Positions 15,542 to 24,765 of a stretch of DNA of 64,000 bases are shown here, in pieces. The stretch spans positions 164,511 to 228,510 of the forward strand of contig JACRPN010000005.1 of assembly GCA_016223145.1 (NCBI GenBank), given 5' to 3'. The stretch is from Armatimonadota bacterium (GTDB taxonomy: Bacteria > Armatimonadota > Fimbriimonadia > Fimbriimonadales > Fimbriimonadaceae). Within the stretch, counting starts at the first letter, position 1. Each line of letters starts with the position of its first letter. The notes under the pieces are model-generated. The model had not been told where the DNA came from. It saw nothing but the letters and a program-made list of their open reading frames with translations, and ran no database searches. Both the position numbers and the translations under genes were made by a program.

Positions 15542-16963
15542 TTGATCACAACCTATTTGCCATGGATCGCCATTGCCGCGGGAATCGCGGCCCTGTTCTC
15601 CCGAGATGGGCTCAAAGCCCCCCCTGAATCTCCACCGAAAAGTCCCCCGAATCGCTTGGTTTGGGCCATCCTTGGCCTTCTGGCGGCCGTGGCTCTCTGG
15701 GCGGGGTTCACCTACGCCAAACAGGCTGAGGACGTCAAGGTCACCGCAATCGGCTTCGTTGTCGGTCTGGCCCTTGCAGCAGCTTCGAACCAGATCGGCG
15801 GATCGGGCTTTCAGCGAGGCGCTTCACTGGCCGGACCCATCGGCTTGGCCGCGATCGCGCGTGGGCTGGGGTCGTTAGCGTTTGTGCCCGAGTGGCTGAC
15901 TTCGCACGAGGTCGGACTGGGCGTCGGCGTCGCCGTAGGCGCATGGTTGTTGGCCAAGCCGTCAGATACCGGTTGGGCATGGAAAACCGCGGCCATCCTT
16001 GACGGAACTCTTCTGGTCGACTTGTTGGGTGAGGCCGGTCCCGGTGACCGCGCCGCCCACGCCGGCTTGGCGCTTCTGGTTGCCGGCTGCGTCCTGGCTT
16101 CGGCACTGCCGACCCTTATCACGGCCTCAAATCTGAAGAACAAGCTCAAAGAGAGCGGTACGGGCATCCTATTTGCCGCCGTGTTCTCCGGATTTGCCGT
16201 TCTCATCGCCACGCGGTATGTATGGATCGGCCACGTATGGCACATCGCACTCATGGCATCCGCATTGGCGTTGGTCGTGCATTGGTTCACCGCATCGGAC
16301 AATGAGGGCTCCCCATACACCAGCCTGCTTGGGATGGTGATCTGGCTCGGAGTGGCGACGCTCGCGTTCGGGCTCTTGCGCGGGTTCGGCATGTCCATCG
16401 CGCTGCTAACGGCGGTGCTGGTCTTTCTAATCCTCGGCGATGTGCGCTCGATCGCCTCTCTCAGCCCGCTCGCGGCCATGACGGTCTACCGGGTCTTCAA
16501 AGAGTGGCACCAGAGCGCCGCAAAGACCCTGGACATCGGCCAGCACTATGAGCTGATCGGCTTCATCGCCGGGATGGCGCTGATCGCCCTGGCGCTCGAA
16601 ATGCGCCAGCGGCGCCGCGAGCATCCCATCGCCAGCGGCGCGATGGCCCTGATGCTTATGGCCCTGCCCATTCTCACGGCGATCCTCCTCGGCGCGAAGG
16701 GCACGGTCGGGTTGCTCGTCGGATCCGGATTCGCCTATGTGGTCCTGGGATCGGCCCTGCATGGGCTCGCGCCGTTTGTGCTCCAAATGGGCTTGGGGCT
16801 GCTGATCGCGGGGACCTATGACTGGTACGCCTCGCTGATCGATCTGACCCGCGACCAAAAGGTCTTCGCCCTGGAAGTCGCCGTACCTATCGTCGCAGTC
16901 CTTCTTCTTTTGATTGGCTTCCTCACCAAACCGGTTGAACAAGCCCGGGCAGAGGCTTCGTAA
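15542..16963 (+). CDS. Polytopic membrane protein, first gene of an A2M-VanW operon
   Basis: This 473-aa protein consists of about 13-14 predicted membrane helices with short loops (for example WAILGLLAAVALWAGFTYA, HIALMASALALVVHWF, VAVPIVAVLLLLIGFLTKP). It has no transporter signature that I recognise. I chose TTG at 15542 because a strong AGGAGGG site at 15524-15530 precedes it. Upstream sequence in the frame is antisense to ilvC. Its TAA overlaps the ATG of the alpha-2-macroglobulin gene (TAATG), so the two are translationally coupled. A membrane partner for the giant periplasmic protein is a plausible inference only. Confidence 0.75.
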   Translation: MITTYLPWIAIAAGIAALFSRDGLKAPPESPPKSPPNRLVWAILGLLAAVALWAGFTYAKQAEDVKVTAIGFVVGLALAAASNQIGGSGFQRGASLAGPIGLAAIARGLGSLAFVPEWLTSHEVGLGVGVAVGAWLLAKPSDTGWAWKTAAILDGTLLVDLLGEAGPGDRAAHAGLALLVAGCVLASALPTLITASNLKNKLKESGTGILFAAVFSGFAVLIATRYVWIGHVWHIALMASALALVVHWFTASDNEGSPYTSLLGMVIWLGVATLAFGLLRGFGMSIALLTAVLVFLILGDVRSIASLSPLAAMTVYRVFKEWHQSAAKTLDIGQHYELIGFIAGMALIALALEMRQRRREHPIASGAMALMLMALPILTAILLGAKGTVGLLVGSGFAYVVLGSALHGLAPFVLQMGLGLLIAGTYDWYASLIDLTRDQKVFALEVAVPIVAVLLLLIGFLTKPVEQARAEAS

Positions 16964-19900
16964 TGGCTACCCTCAGCGTGTTTGCATCGCGCCTGATGGC
17001 GCTCATCGTCGGCCTCGTCGTCTGCGTCGGGCTCCTTGCTGCCGGCATCAGCCGCGAAGTGCCCCGTGGCGGCCTTGATGGCAAGGTGGTCATGAGCGAG
17101 AACGGCAGGCCGCTCTCCGACCTTCGAATCATCCTTCGGGAAGAGAACCCCTATGACTGGGACACCCTTGAGCGGCTCCCGGATGAGGACAAGCCCAAGA
17201 GCTACGTCGAGTGGACCGACGACGAGGGTCGGTTCACCTTCCGGAATGTGAAAGCCGGCAACTACGAAATCGAGACCTACGCTGTGGCGCACGAGCTCAA
17301 GCCGGTCAAATTCGCGATCACCGAAGGCAAAGCGCAGCAGCTCGACCTCGAGATGAAGCCGGTCGCGCCGTATTTGAACCTCTACTCGAACCAGCACGTG
17401 TTCCGGACCGATGAGAAGGTCCAGGTGCAGCTTCACGGCTTCTCGCCCGAAGAGCAGATCCGCTTCACGGTCACCCAACTCAAGATGGAGATGCTCCCCG
17501 CCAAGGGTGCGCTCTACAACGCGATCGGCGGCCTGAAGAGGCAGGAAGCCGCGGCCAGGTCGATGCTGGGCGCCCAAGTCAGACAGGTAACCAAACCCAT
17601 CAGCGAACGAACCCCTGAAGGCACGTTTGAGCAGTTCTTTGATCTCGGCGACCTGTCTGAGGGCGATTATTTCGTCGAGTGCCAGGTCGGGGCGCTCCGG
17701 ACGAGCACCTGGATCAACGTGAGCCGCATCGCGATGGTCGCCAAGACTTGGGATTCGGGAGCCCTGTGTTTCGTCACCGACATCAAGACTGGTTCCCCGA
17801 TCTCAGGCGCGGCGATCTATGCGCCCAAGGGCGGCCGTTTCGAACTCGCCGCCAAGAGCGGGCCGGACGGCCGCGCATCCATCGCGCTCAAGGGCCCTTC
17901 CGACAACTCGATGCTCCTCGCCAGGCAGGGCAAATCCACGGCGATCGTGGGCTTCTATGCCTCAGGAGGGGAGGGGGACGGCTCCCACCGCCTTTCGCTC
18001 TACACCGACCGCCCAATCTATCGCCCAGGCGACGAGGTCCAGTTCAAGGGTGTCGTGCGACAGCTTTCTGGGGCTCGATATGCCCTCTCGAAGGCCAAGG
18101 AAGTCCAAATCGAGATCCGCGACTCCAGCGAGACGCTAATCCAGAAGCAGACCTTGGCGGTTAACGCGATGGGCTCCTTCTCCGGCCACTTTGCCACCAG
18201 CAAGGAGGCCGAGCCTGGCGTCTACGGCATCAGAACTCAGATCGGGGAAGAGAAGCTCCCCACCAAATGGGTCTCCATCGCGGCCTACCGAAAGCCTGAG
18301 ATCTCACTCACCGTAAAGCCCGAAAAGCCCAGCTACCAACGCGGCGACAAAGTGCGCTTCTTGGTCGAGGCGAAGTACTTCTACGGCTCGCCGGTGGCCG
18401 GGGCCGAAGTCACCGCCAACATCGGCCGCAGCCCGCACTGGGAGTGGTTCGGCGTGGATGCCGAAGAGGCAGACGAGTACGAGGAATACAACGACTCCTA
18501 CGGCCACCGAGAGATGGGCGGCGAGTACCTCTCCGAGCTGAAAGCCACCACGGACTCGGAAGGCAGGGCCGTCATCGAGGTGGACACTTCGGATGAAGAG
18601 CAGTTTGGCCCTCAAGACTGGACTCAAGCCGACTCGATGGACCTCACGGCCTACGTGAGCCTGAACGACGGGGACAAATACGCTGACGCGACAGCAAAGA
18701 CCCAGCTTTCCCAGGGCCTGGTTCGGCTTCACGTCGACACGCCTAGCACCCTTGCCGAACCCAGAAAGCCGATCGAGGTAGCCGTCCAGGCCGCCGAGTC
18801 TTACGGCGGCAAGCCCTCTGCCGGGCTTCGCGTCAAACTGGTTGCGGGCTATGAGGTGTGGACTGGAATTGAGTCCGTCTTCAAAGTGCAAGACACCCTT
18901 TTCGCCACAACGGGTTCCGACGGAAGGGCCCGGTTCCAGATAACTCCGAAGCACTCTGGAGACATGTCTCTTCGCGCTGAAGCACAAGACACAAGGGGAA
19001 ACACCATCCGAACCTCCGAATGGATGTGGCTCTATGGCGGCGCGAGCGACGATCTTGGAAGCCCGAGGCAAGAACTCCAACTCCAACTGGAGAAGAGCCA
19101 ATTCAAGGTCGGTGAATCGGTCAGGTGCCTGATTGTTTCGGAGGGTACGGGACAATCGGCGCTGGTCACTGTCGAGGGCGACCGTGTGTACAGTTCGCAG
19201 GTTGTTCAACTGGCGAACAAAGTGACCGAAGTTCAGGCGCCGGTCCTTGAAGAGCACCGGCCCAATGTGTTCGTAAGTGTCTGCTTCGTCTCCAACAAGA
19301 GGCTCCTTCAGACCGAACGCAGGCTCAAAATCGACCTTGCCCAACGGACGCTCGGCATCGCGATCTCGACGGACAAGCAGGTCTACAAGCCCGGCGACAA
19401 GGCCACCTATACGGTCCGCACAACAGGGCCCGACGGGCGCCCAATGCCGGCCGAGGTGTCCCTTGGCGTTGTCGACGAGGCGATCTACGCGATGGCGGCA
19501 GACACAACCGACCTGCTCCGCGACTTCTATCCCAAGCGCTACAACTCGGTCCAGACCAGCTACTCGTTCGAAGAGGTTTACCTGGACGGCGGCGACAAGG
19601 CGCCCGGCGATATCCAGATTCGAGAGGTGTTCAAGGACACCGCCTATTGGAACCCGGCGATCCAAACCAACGCCCAGGGTCTCGCCACCGTCACGCTCCA
19701 GCTCCCCGATAACCTGACGACCTGGCGGGCGACCGCAGTAGGCGTAACCTCGACAACCGAGGTCGGCATGGGCGTCGCCAAGGTCCGCGCGAAGAAGGAC
19801 CTGATGGTGCGCCTGCAAGTGCCCGCCTACCTGGTCCAGGGAGACTCCCAGCGGCTCTTGGCGATGGTGACCAACGACACCGACCGAGACCAAAACGTCA

Positions 19901-21711
19901 ACGTCCAGTTGGATTCGCCTCCGCTGCCCGTGCGCGGCGACCTCAGGCAGTCCGTCCACGTTCCGGCCGGTGAGACGCGGCCGGTTGAATGGGTCCTCAG
20001 CACCCCCGAAGCGGGTTGGAAGACCCTGACCGCCAAGGCGTGGACCGACTCGGCCTCCGACGGCGAGCGCAAGACTTTTGAAATCCGGCCTCACGGCAGA
20101 GAGTTCGTCTCGACGGCCGCAGGCGAAGTGCGCGGCAGCGCAAGCTTTCTCGCAAGCGTTCGCCCAGGCGCCGACCCCAACACGGGAAGGCTGAAGATCA
20201 CGCTTTCGCCCACACTGGCCTCGGCGGTGGTGCAATCGCTGGGCGAGCTGATCGACTTCCCCTATGGGTGCGTCGAGCAGACCATGAGCAGACTCTTGCC
20301 GACCGTCGTCGTATCAAAGGCGCTCCAGGATTCCGGCCTTCCCCCAATCCCGCAGCTCAAACGCGTGCCCGCGATCGTCTCGGATGGGTTCACCCGGCTG
20401 AAGGCGATGCGTCACGATGACGGCGCCTGGGGCTGGTGGGAGCACGACGATTCAAACACCTTTATGACCTCGCTGGTCCTGGAAGGCCTTCACCACGCGG
20501 CGGAGGCAGGCTATCCGGCTCAAGGCATCGACACCAAACGAGCTCTGGACTGGCTCGCTCAGGCCGTGATGAGCCCGTTCCGCGATGGCCGCGACTGGTG
20601 GTATTTCGACGACGTCACGAGCCGCCTGTATGCCAACTACGTGCTCGCGCTCTATGGGCGCGACAAAGAAGCGCTGCAAGGACTGGCCTACGTGCCCATC
20701 AAGGACATGGGCCCCTACGAGACCTCGTTGCTAGCGCTGACCTATGGCGCGCTTGGCAAGGGGTACGAAAAGCTCCACGCCGATGCGCTCAAGGTGCTGG
20801 TCGGACAGGCGATCGAGGCCAACGGCGTGGCGCGGTGGCCCGAACGGTATTGGGGCGAAGAAGCCGGCGCCCGTTGCCTTCTGGCTCTCGCGTCGGCCCA
20901 GCCCAACCACCCCCTGATCCCGAAGGTGGTTCGGGGGCTCATGCTGAGCCGCAAGGGAGACATGTGGACCAGCACTCGCGACACCAGCTACGTCGTCGTT
21001 GCGCTCACCAAGTGGTGGCGCGCGACGGGCGGGGCTTCGCCAACGGGTTCGGTCAGCGTCAAAGTCAACGGCGCCATCGTGCAGACCCTCCAGCTCACCG
21101 CGTCTTCCATTATCGAGCCGGACCTTCAGATCACGGTCCCAATGGCTCAACTCCGTGCCGGAGATAACAGGGTCGAAATCGCTTCTACGGGAAGCGTCTG
21201 CTATTACTCTTCCGAGATGAAGCAGACGGTGATCGAGAAGAACCTCGCGCCGGTGAGCACCGACCCGGGCTTCTCTGTCCAGCGGGAGCTCTATCTGATG
21301 TCCGCGCAACTCCAGGATGACGGCAGGTACAGGGTCGCCCCCGGAAAACACCCCGTGACGATCGCCTCACGCGGCGACGTGCTGGAGTGCCAGGTCACGA
21401 TCAAGAATGCCAAGGCGATGCAGTTCGTGATCCTGGAAATCCCGATCCCCAGCAACTGCGACGCGACGGCTCGGACGGAAATCGATCGCTGGGAAGAGTG
21501 GAGCTACGACTTCGATCAGCTGCAAATCAGTGACAACAAGGCAGCGCTCTTCCTTAGGCGGCTGGAACCCGGCGAGCACACCTACAAGTTCACCCTGCGC
21601 GCCCAAGCGCCGGGCGCCTCTTCGGCTCTGCCGGTTTCGGCGTACAACATGTACGATCCAACCGTTAGGGCGTACTCGGCCGAGACGCCCCTGGAGGTGC
21701 GAGGGCGATGA
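16963..21711 (+). CDS. Bacterial alpha-2-macroglobulin with intact thioester
   Basis: This is a protease-trapping protein expected outside the inner membrane, 1582 aa. An N-terminal membrane anchor or signal (LMALIVGLVVCVGLLAAGI) is followed by a carboxypeptidase-regulatory-like domain at about 35-120 (DEGRFTFRNVKAGNYEIETYA). The MG2 motif YTDRPIYRPGDEVQFKGVVR comes next, then further macroglobulin domains, and the bait/ANA region with YKPGDKATYTVRTTGPDGRP. The thioester motif GCVEQ has Cys1103 and is followed by MSRLLPTVVV and the alpha-toroid (DDGAWGWWEHDDSNTFMTS). The usual bacterial partner gene pbpC is absent. Instead the gene is locked between a membrane protein and vanW by overlapping start/stop codons at both ends. 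Confidence 0.92.
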   Translation: MATLSVFASRLMALIVGLVVCVGLLAAGISREVPRGGLDGKVVMSENGRPLSDLRIILREENPYDWDTLERLPDEDKPKSYVEWTDDEGRFTFRNVKAGNYEIETYAVAHELKPVKFAITEGKAQQLDLEMKPVAPYLNLYSNQHVFRTDEKVQVQLHGFSPEEQIRFTVTQLKMEMLPAKGALYNAIGGLKRQEAAARSMLGAQVRQVTKPISERTPEGTFEQFFDLGDLSEGDYFVECQVGALRTSTWINVSRIAMVAKTWDSGALCFVTDIKTGSPISGAAIYAPKGGRFELAAKSGPDGRASIALKGPSDNSMLLARQGKSTAIVGFYASGGEGDGSHRLSLYTDRPIYRPGDEVQFKGVVRQLSGARYALSKAKEVQIEIRDSSETLIQKQTLAVNAMGSFSGHFATSKEAEPGVYGIRTQIGEEKLPTKWVSIAAYRKPEISLTVKPEKPSYQRGDKVRFLVEAKYFYGSPVAGAEVTANIGRSPHWEWFGVDAEEADEYEEYNDSYGHREMGGEYLSELKATTDSEGRAVIEVDTSDEEQFGPQDWTQADSMDLTAYVSLNDGDKYADATAKTQLSQGLVRLHVDTPSTLAEPRKPIEVAVQAAESYGGKPSAGLRVKLVAGYEVWTGIESVFKVQDTLFATTGSDGRARFQITPKHSGDMSLRAEAQDTRGNTIRTSEWMWLYGGASDDLGSPRQELQLQLEKSQFKVGESVRCLIVSEGTGQSALVTVEGDRVYSSQVVQLANKVTEVQAPVLEEHRPNVFVSVCFVSNKRLLQTERRLKIDLAQRTLGIAISTDKQVYKPGDKATYTVRTTGPDGRPMPAEVSLGVVDEAIYAMAADTTDLLRDFYPKRYNSVQTSYSFEEVYLDGGDKAPGDIQIREVFKDTAYWNPAIQTNAQGLATVTLQLPDNLTTWRATAVGVTSTTEVGMGVAKVRAKKDLMVRLQVPAYLVQGDSQRLLAMVTNDTDRDQNVNVQLDSPPLPVRGDLRQSVHVPAGETRPVEWVLSTPEAGWKTLTAKAWTDSASDGERKTFEIRPHGREFVSTAAGEVRGSASFLASVRPGADPNTGRLKITLSPTLASAVVQSLGELIDFPYGCVEQTMSRLLPTVVVSKALQDSGLPPIPQLKRVPAIVSDGFTRLKAMRHDDGAWGWWEHDDSNTFMTSLVLEGLHHAAEAGYPAQGIDTKRALDWLAQAVMSPFRDGRDWWYFDDVTSRLYANYVLALYGRDKEALQGLAYVPIKDMGPYETSLLALTYGALGKGYEKLHADALKVLVGQAIEANGVARWPERYWGEEAGARCLLALASAQPNHPLIPKVVRGLMLSRKGDMWTSTRDTSYVVVALTKWWRATGGASPTGSVSVKVNGAIVQTLQLTASSIIEPDLQITVPMAQLRAGDNRVEIASTGSVCYYSSEMKQTVIEKNLAPVSTDPGFSVQRELYLMSAQLQDDGRYRVAPGKHPVTIASRGDVLECQVTIKNAKAMQFVILEIPIPSNCDATARTEIDRWEEWSYDFDQLQISDNKAALFLRRLEPGEHTYKFTLRAQAPGASSALPVSAYNMYDPTVRAYSAETPLEVRGR

Positions 21712-22463
21712 GGCGCGCACTTCACCTCAAATGGCCCCTTCTGGCCTGGATTGGGCTCCCAGCCCTCGTTGGGATCGGCTTGGCAAAGCAGCCTCAAGGC
21801 GAGGTCTGCATGGGCAGGTTCATGACCGTGCTGGAGGGACGAACTCCTAACCAGCGACACAACGCTCGTCTCGCCACGCGCGCGATCGACGGCGTGACCG
21901 TCCCCCCAGGAGGCGAGTTCTCGTTCAATGAACGGGTCGGAACCTGGTCGCGCGACACCGGCTATCGAAAGGCGCCGGTCAGCTTCAACGGCCAGCTCGT
22001 CTTGGCTTGGGGTGGAGGGGTGTGCCAAGCCTCCAGCACCCTTTACAACGCCGCCCTTCTCTCCGGGATGGACGTCACCGAACGGCATCAGCACCGCCAC
22101 GCCCCGGGTTACGTCGCTCCCGGGCGCGACGCGGCAGTTGCCTTTCATGGGATCGACCTGCGGTTCCGCAACCCCAACCCGTTCCCGGTTCGGATTCGGG
22201 CGGCATTGAACGAGAACCGATTGGAATTCGGAGTCTTTGGCGAGCGTGCCCCTGAACACCGGGTCCGCATCGTTACCCAGGTGCGTTCGCTCGCTCTGCC
22301 CCGGACGATCGAGTCGGGCGGCGACGGCCCGTTTGCGCGGATTCGCAACGGCGGCAAGGCGGGCTTCGACGTGGCGACCTATCTGGTGAGTGGTGACCGT
22401 CGCAAGCTCCTTTCCACCAGCAGCTACCCCTCGATGGCACGGATTGTAGAGTACAGCGAGTGA
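21708..22463 (+). CDS. VanW-family protein
   Basis: This 251-aa protein has an N-terminal hydrophobic helix (LLAWIGLPALVGIGLA), so it is probably anchored or secreted. The VanW core is clear: GGEFSFNERVGTWSRDTGYRKAP, GGGVCQASSTLYNAALLSG, and FRNPNPFPVRIRAALNENRL. VanW domains are known from vancomycin-resistance clusters and many cell-wall proteins, but their biochemistry is unsettled. The ATG overlaps the alpha-2-macroglobulin stop by 4 nt (ATGA), so it is the third gene of the operon. This suggests an envelope role linked to the protease trap. Confidence 0.85.
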   Translation: MRRALHLKWPLLAWIGLPALVGIGLAKQPQGEVCMGRFMTVLEGRTPNQRHNARLATRAIDGVTVPPGGEFSFNERVGTWSRDTGYRKAPVSFNGQLVLAWGGGVCQASSTLYNAALLSGMDVTERHQHRHAPGYVAPGRDAAVAFHGIDLRFRNPNPFPVRIRAALNENRLEFGVFGERAPEHRVRIVTQVRSLALPRTIESGGDGPFARIRNGGKAGFDVATYLVSGDRRKLLSTSSYPSMARIVEYSE

Positions 22464-22467
22464 AGGA

Positions 22468-22526
22468 GCCCCTCCCTTGGTTTTCACGAAGTGGAAACTG
22501 AGGGAGGGGTTGGGGAGGGAGACTGC
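22468..22526. repeat. Dispersed hairpin element, second copy
   Basis: The outer arms CCCCTCCCT/AGGGAGGGG and the following TTGGGGAGGGAGACT are identical to 14158-14215. The inner stem differs but still pairs (TTTTCAC-gaa-GTGGAAA here, TTTTGC-gca-GCGAAA there). Confidence 0.75.
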
Positions 22527-22537
22527 GGCTTGGGAAA

Positions 22538-22597
22538 GATGAAGGGATGATGGGATGAAGCGATGTGGTGAGAGTCCCATCCCATCATCCCTTCATC
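22538..22597. terminator. Perfect 20-bp inverted repeat between convergent vanW and MFS genes
   Basis: GATGAAGGGATGATGGGATG (22538-22557) is followed 20 nt later by its exact reverse complement (22578-22597). It overlaps the last codons of the MFS gene and encodes its tail. It could act as a two-way transcription stop, although there is no T-run. Confidence 0.5.
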
Positions 22598-23808
22598 TCT
22601 TCATCTCCCGCGCCCTCCACCGTCGGCACAAGCACCGCCGCCGCCATGGAAGACGCTGCTGCCAAAGCATACGGCAGCCAGGGCCTCACATCAAAGAGTA
22701 CGCCCCCAAGGATCGGCCCGACAAAGAACCCCGCCGACCTCGCCGCCTGCAACAAACCGAACAGCTCGCCCTGGCGTTCCGACGGTGCGAGCACGCTTGC
22801 CGTCGACATCACCGTAGGATTGGCGATGCCCGTGCCAAACGCATAAATCGTGCTTGCCAGCATCAGCGCGATGAACCCCCTAAGGTCGTACGAGACGCCA
22901 ATAGGAATCAGATTGCTCGCTATGAAGGGTGCCAGGGGGTTCAACCCAAGCCCGACGCTCTGCATCACGTAGCCCAGCCGCACCGTGGCACCTGCGCCCA
23001 CGCGCCTTGTGATCCACGCCAAGAACACGCCCGTCGCCGCACCGAGCAACGACTCGTAGCCGAAGATGTAGCCAAACTCCCGCTGCCCGAAGCCAAAGAA
23101 GGCCTGGATCAGGCGCCCGAACGTCCCTTCGAGGCAGGCTAAAGAGAGCCAACCCGCCGAATAGACGAAGAACAGGCGGCGAATCTTCCCTTGCTCCGCA
23201 AGCAGCCCGAACCCGAACGCCCGCCGCGATCCTGGGCTGCGCATCTCCGCCACCGGCATCGAACGGACCCCGACGACGATCCACAACAGCGACGCCGTCG
23301 AGGCCGCCGCTGCGGCAAGCCCCATCAGGTAGTTGCCGCCCCTTGCGGCCAGTTCGCCGCCGATTGCTGGACCGCTGACCAAGCCGAGCAGGATCGCCGA
23401 GTTGACGCGGCCCATCGTGGCGCGCCGCTCCGATTCCGGCGTGATGTCCGCCAGATAAGCTTGGCCTACGACGACGTTGGCGGCGGCGAGCCCCGAAAGC
23501 AGGCGGCTAAACAAGATGATCCAAACGTTGTCAGCGTACGCGTACACCACCATCGAAAGCGCGGAGAGTGCCGTACAGGCCAGAAGCACGGGCTTCCTGC
23601 CGATTCGATCGCTAAAGCGTCCCCACTGTGGCGAGACTACGAACTGCGTCACGAAGTAACTCGAAAGGAGCGCCCCAATGAGCCAACCGGGCGCGCCAAA
23701 CGCCTGCGCCCTAAGCTGGATGTCCGGAAACGCCATCCCGAACCCGACCAGGTCGAGAAAGATCGCGAGCAATAGGGGGAGTTCGCGCTTGGGCACGGAT
23801 GGGAGCAT
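22585..23808 (-). CDS. MFS exporter, TetA/multidrug type
   Basis: This 407-aa protein has 12 predicted membrane helices. The MFS loop-2 motif is visible as GRFSDRIGRKPVLL and the motif C-like segment as LGLVSGPAIGGELA. Together with the N-terminal LLLAIFLDLVGFGMAFPDIQL these place it with drug:H+ antiporters of the 12-helix group. The last residues (GDEEMKG) and the stop are supplied by the intergenic inverted repeat, not by family sequence. Substrate unknown. No regulator is adjacent. Confidence 0.88.
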   Translation of the reverse strand: MLPSVPKRELPLLLAIFLDLVGFGMAFPDIQLRAQAFGAPGWLIGALLSSYFVTQFVVSPQWGRFSDRIGRKPVLLACTALSALSMVVYAYADNVWIILFSRLLSGLAAANVVVGQAYLADITPESERRATMGRVNSAILLGLVSGPAIGGELAARGGNYLMGLAAAAASTASLLWIVVGVRSMPVAEMRSPGSRRAFGFGLLAEQGKIRRLFFVYSAGWLSLACLEGTFGRLIQAFFGFGQREFGYIFGYESLLGAATGVFLAWITRRVGAGATVRLGYVMQSVGLGLNPLAPFIASNLIPIGVSYDLRGFIALMLASTIYAFGTGIANPTVMSTASVLAPSERQGELFGLLQAARSAGFFVGPILGGVLFDVRPWLPYALAAASSMAAAVLVPTVEGAGDEEMKG

Positions 23809-23850
23809 TCTGACGCCTTCCCGCTGTCCCTCGCTTTTTTTTGGGATTGC

Positions 23851-23879
23851 TTGCGGAAAATGAGGAGTTGCGTTACAAT
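23851..23879 (+). promoter_or_regulatory. Sigma-70-type promoter for the GIY-YIG-like gene
   Basis: TTGCGG (23851-23856), a 17-nt spacer and TACAAT (23874-23879). The start would lie near 23886, giving a leader of about 89 nt before the ATG at 23975. Unlike many genes here, this one has a leader and a Shine-Dalgarno site. Confidence 0.6.
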
Positions 23880-23974
23880 GCCGCTAAGAGCTTTCGCCGA
23901 GGAGCTGCGTAGGTTCCGCTGGCAAAGAGGACGGCCATCGCCTGACCGGTTCTTCGACGTAAGTGGAGGACGCG

Positions 23975-24295
23975 ATGCCGATTCATGGCCATCACATTTC
24001 CTTCAACAGAGGGAACATCCTGAACCTCACCACGGAAGAGGGAGTCTACGAGCTGTTTTCCGATGAGGCCATCTACTTTGGCCAGAGCGAAGACGATCCA
24101 CGGGGCATTCGAGGACGGTTGGAAAGGCACCTCTCTGGCGAGTTGTCACCTGGACCGGAGATTGTCCGGGATTTTCGATTCGAGGTCAACTCGAGGCCGG
24201 ATCACCGCGTCGCCGAATTGATCGAGGAGTACGTCCACGAGCACGGAGAGTATCCCCGGTTCAACCCGCCTGCCGAGGCGGAGAAGGTGGCTTGA
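23975..24295 (+). CDS. Small GIY-YIG-like protein
   Basis: This 106-aa protein contains EEGVYELFSDEAIYFGQSED followed by GIRGRLERHLSGE. It resembles a minimal GIY-YIG nuclease core, with GVY and YFG in place of GIY and YIG and the conserved Arg in the following helix. The catalytic Glu cannot be placed with certainty. The start ATG at 23975 follows GGAGGA at 23965-23970. It has its own promoter and a terminator directly behind it. The function could be a nuclease or only a fold relative, so the call is tentative. Confidence 0.55.
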   Translation: MPIHGHHISFNRGNILNLTTEEGVYELFSDEAIYFGQSEDDPRGIRGRLERHLSGELSPGPEIVRDFRFEVNSRPDHRVAELIEEYVHEHGEYPRFNPPAEAEKVA

Positions 24296-24300
24296 GGCAG

Positions 24301-24342
24301 AAATGGGACTTATCGGCCCAAAGCGGGCGATAAGTCCCATTT
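24301..24342. terminator. Two-way terminator between the GIY-YIG-like gene and rplL
   Basis: Arms AAATGGGACTTATCG (24301-24315) and CGATAAGTCCCATTT (24328-24342) are perfect 15-bp complements, with A-rich and T-rich ends on both strands. It sits in the gap between two convergent genes. Confidence 0.8.
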
Positions 24343-24363
24343 CCTTGGCGCGGAAAGCGAAGC

Positions 24364-24750
24364 CTACTTGACTTCGACCTTGCCGCCGACCTCTTCGATC
24401 GCTTTCTTGATCTTGTCGGCCTCGTCCTTGGGCACGCCCTGCTTGATGGGCTGCGGGGCGCCATCGACCAGGTCCTTGGCTTCCTTGAGGCCAAGGGCGG
24501 TGAGCTCGCGCACGACCTTGATGACCTGGAGCTTCTGATCGCCGGCGGCTGCCAGGATCACGTCGAAGTCGGTCTTCTCTTCGGCTGCCGGAGCGGCTTC
24601 GCCGCCGCCGCCCATCATCATGGGCATGCCCATCATGGGGGCCGCGGCGGTGACGCCAAACTTGTCTTCGAGCGCCTTCTTGAGCTCGGAAAGCTCCATG
24701 GCGGTCATTCCTGCGATGTCTTCAACGATTTTTTCAACGGTGGTTGCCAT
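24364..24750 (-). CDS. rplL: 50S ribosomal protein L7/L12
   Basis: This is the acidic stalk protein of the large ribosomal subunit that recruits translation factors, 128 aa. The N-terminal dimerisation helices ([20 protein letters not shown]), the flexible Ala/Gly/Met hinge and the C-terminal domain ([38 protein letters not shown]) are all normal. It lies 15 nt downstream of rplJ as usual. It is then followed by a strong terminator and a convergent gene, so rpoBC does not follow. Confidence 0.97.
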   Translation of the reverse strand: MATTVEKIVEDIAGMTAMELSELKKALEDKFGVTAAAPMMGMPMMMGGGGEAAPAAEEKTDFDVILAAAGDQKLQVIKVVRELTALGLKEAKDLVDGAPQPIKQGVPKDEADKIKKAIEEVGGKVEVK

Positions 24751-24765
24751 TTTCTTGGGGACTCC

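Noticed and set aside
18304-20235. A 643-codon frame antisense to the alpha-2-macroglobulin gene
   Set aside because: It is a high-GC shadow of the sense gene. It has no known motif, and the sense frame has clear domains.
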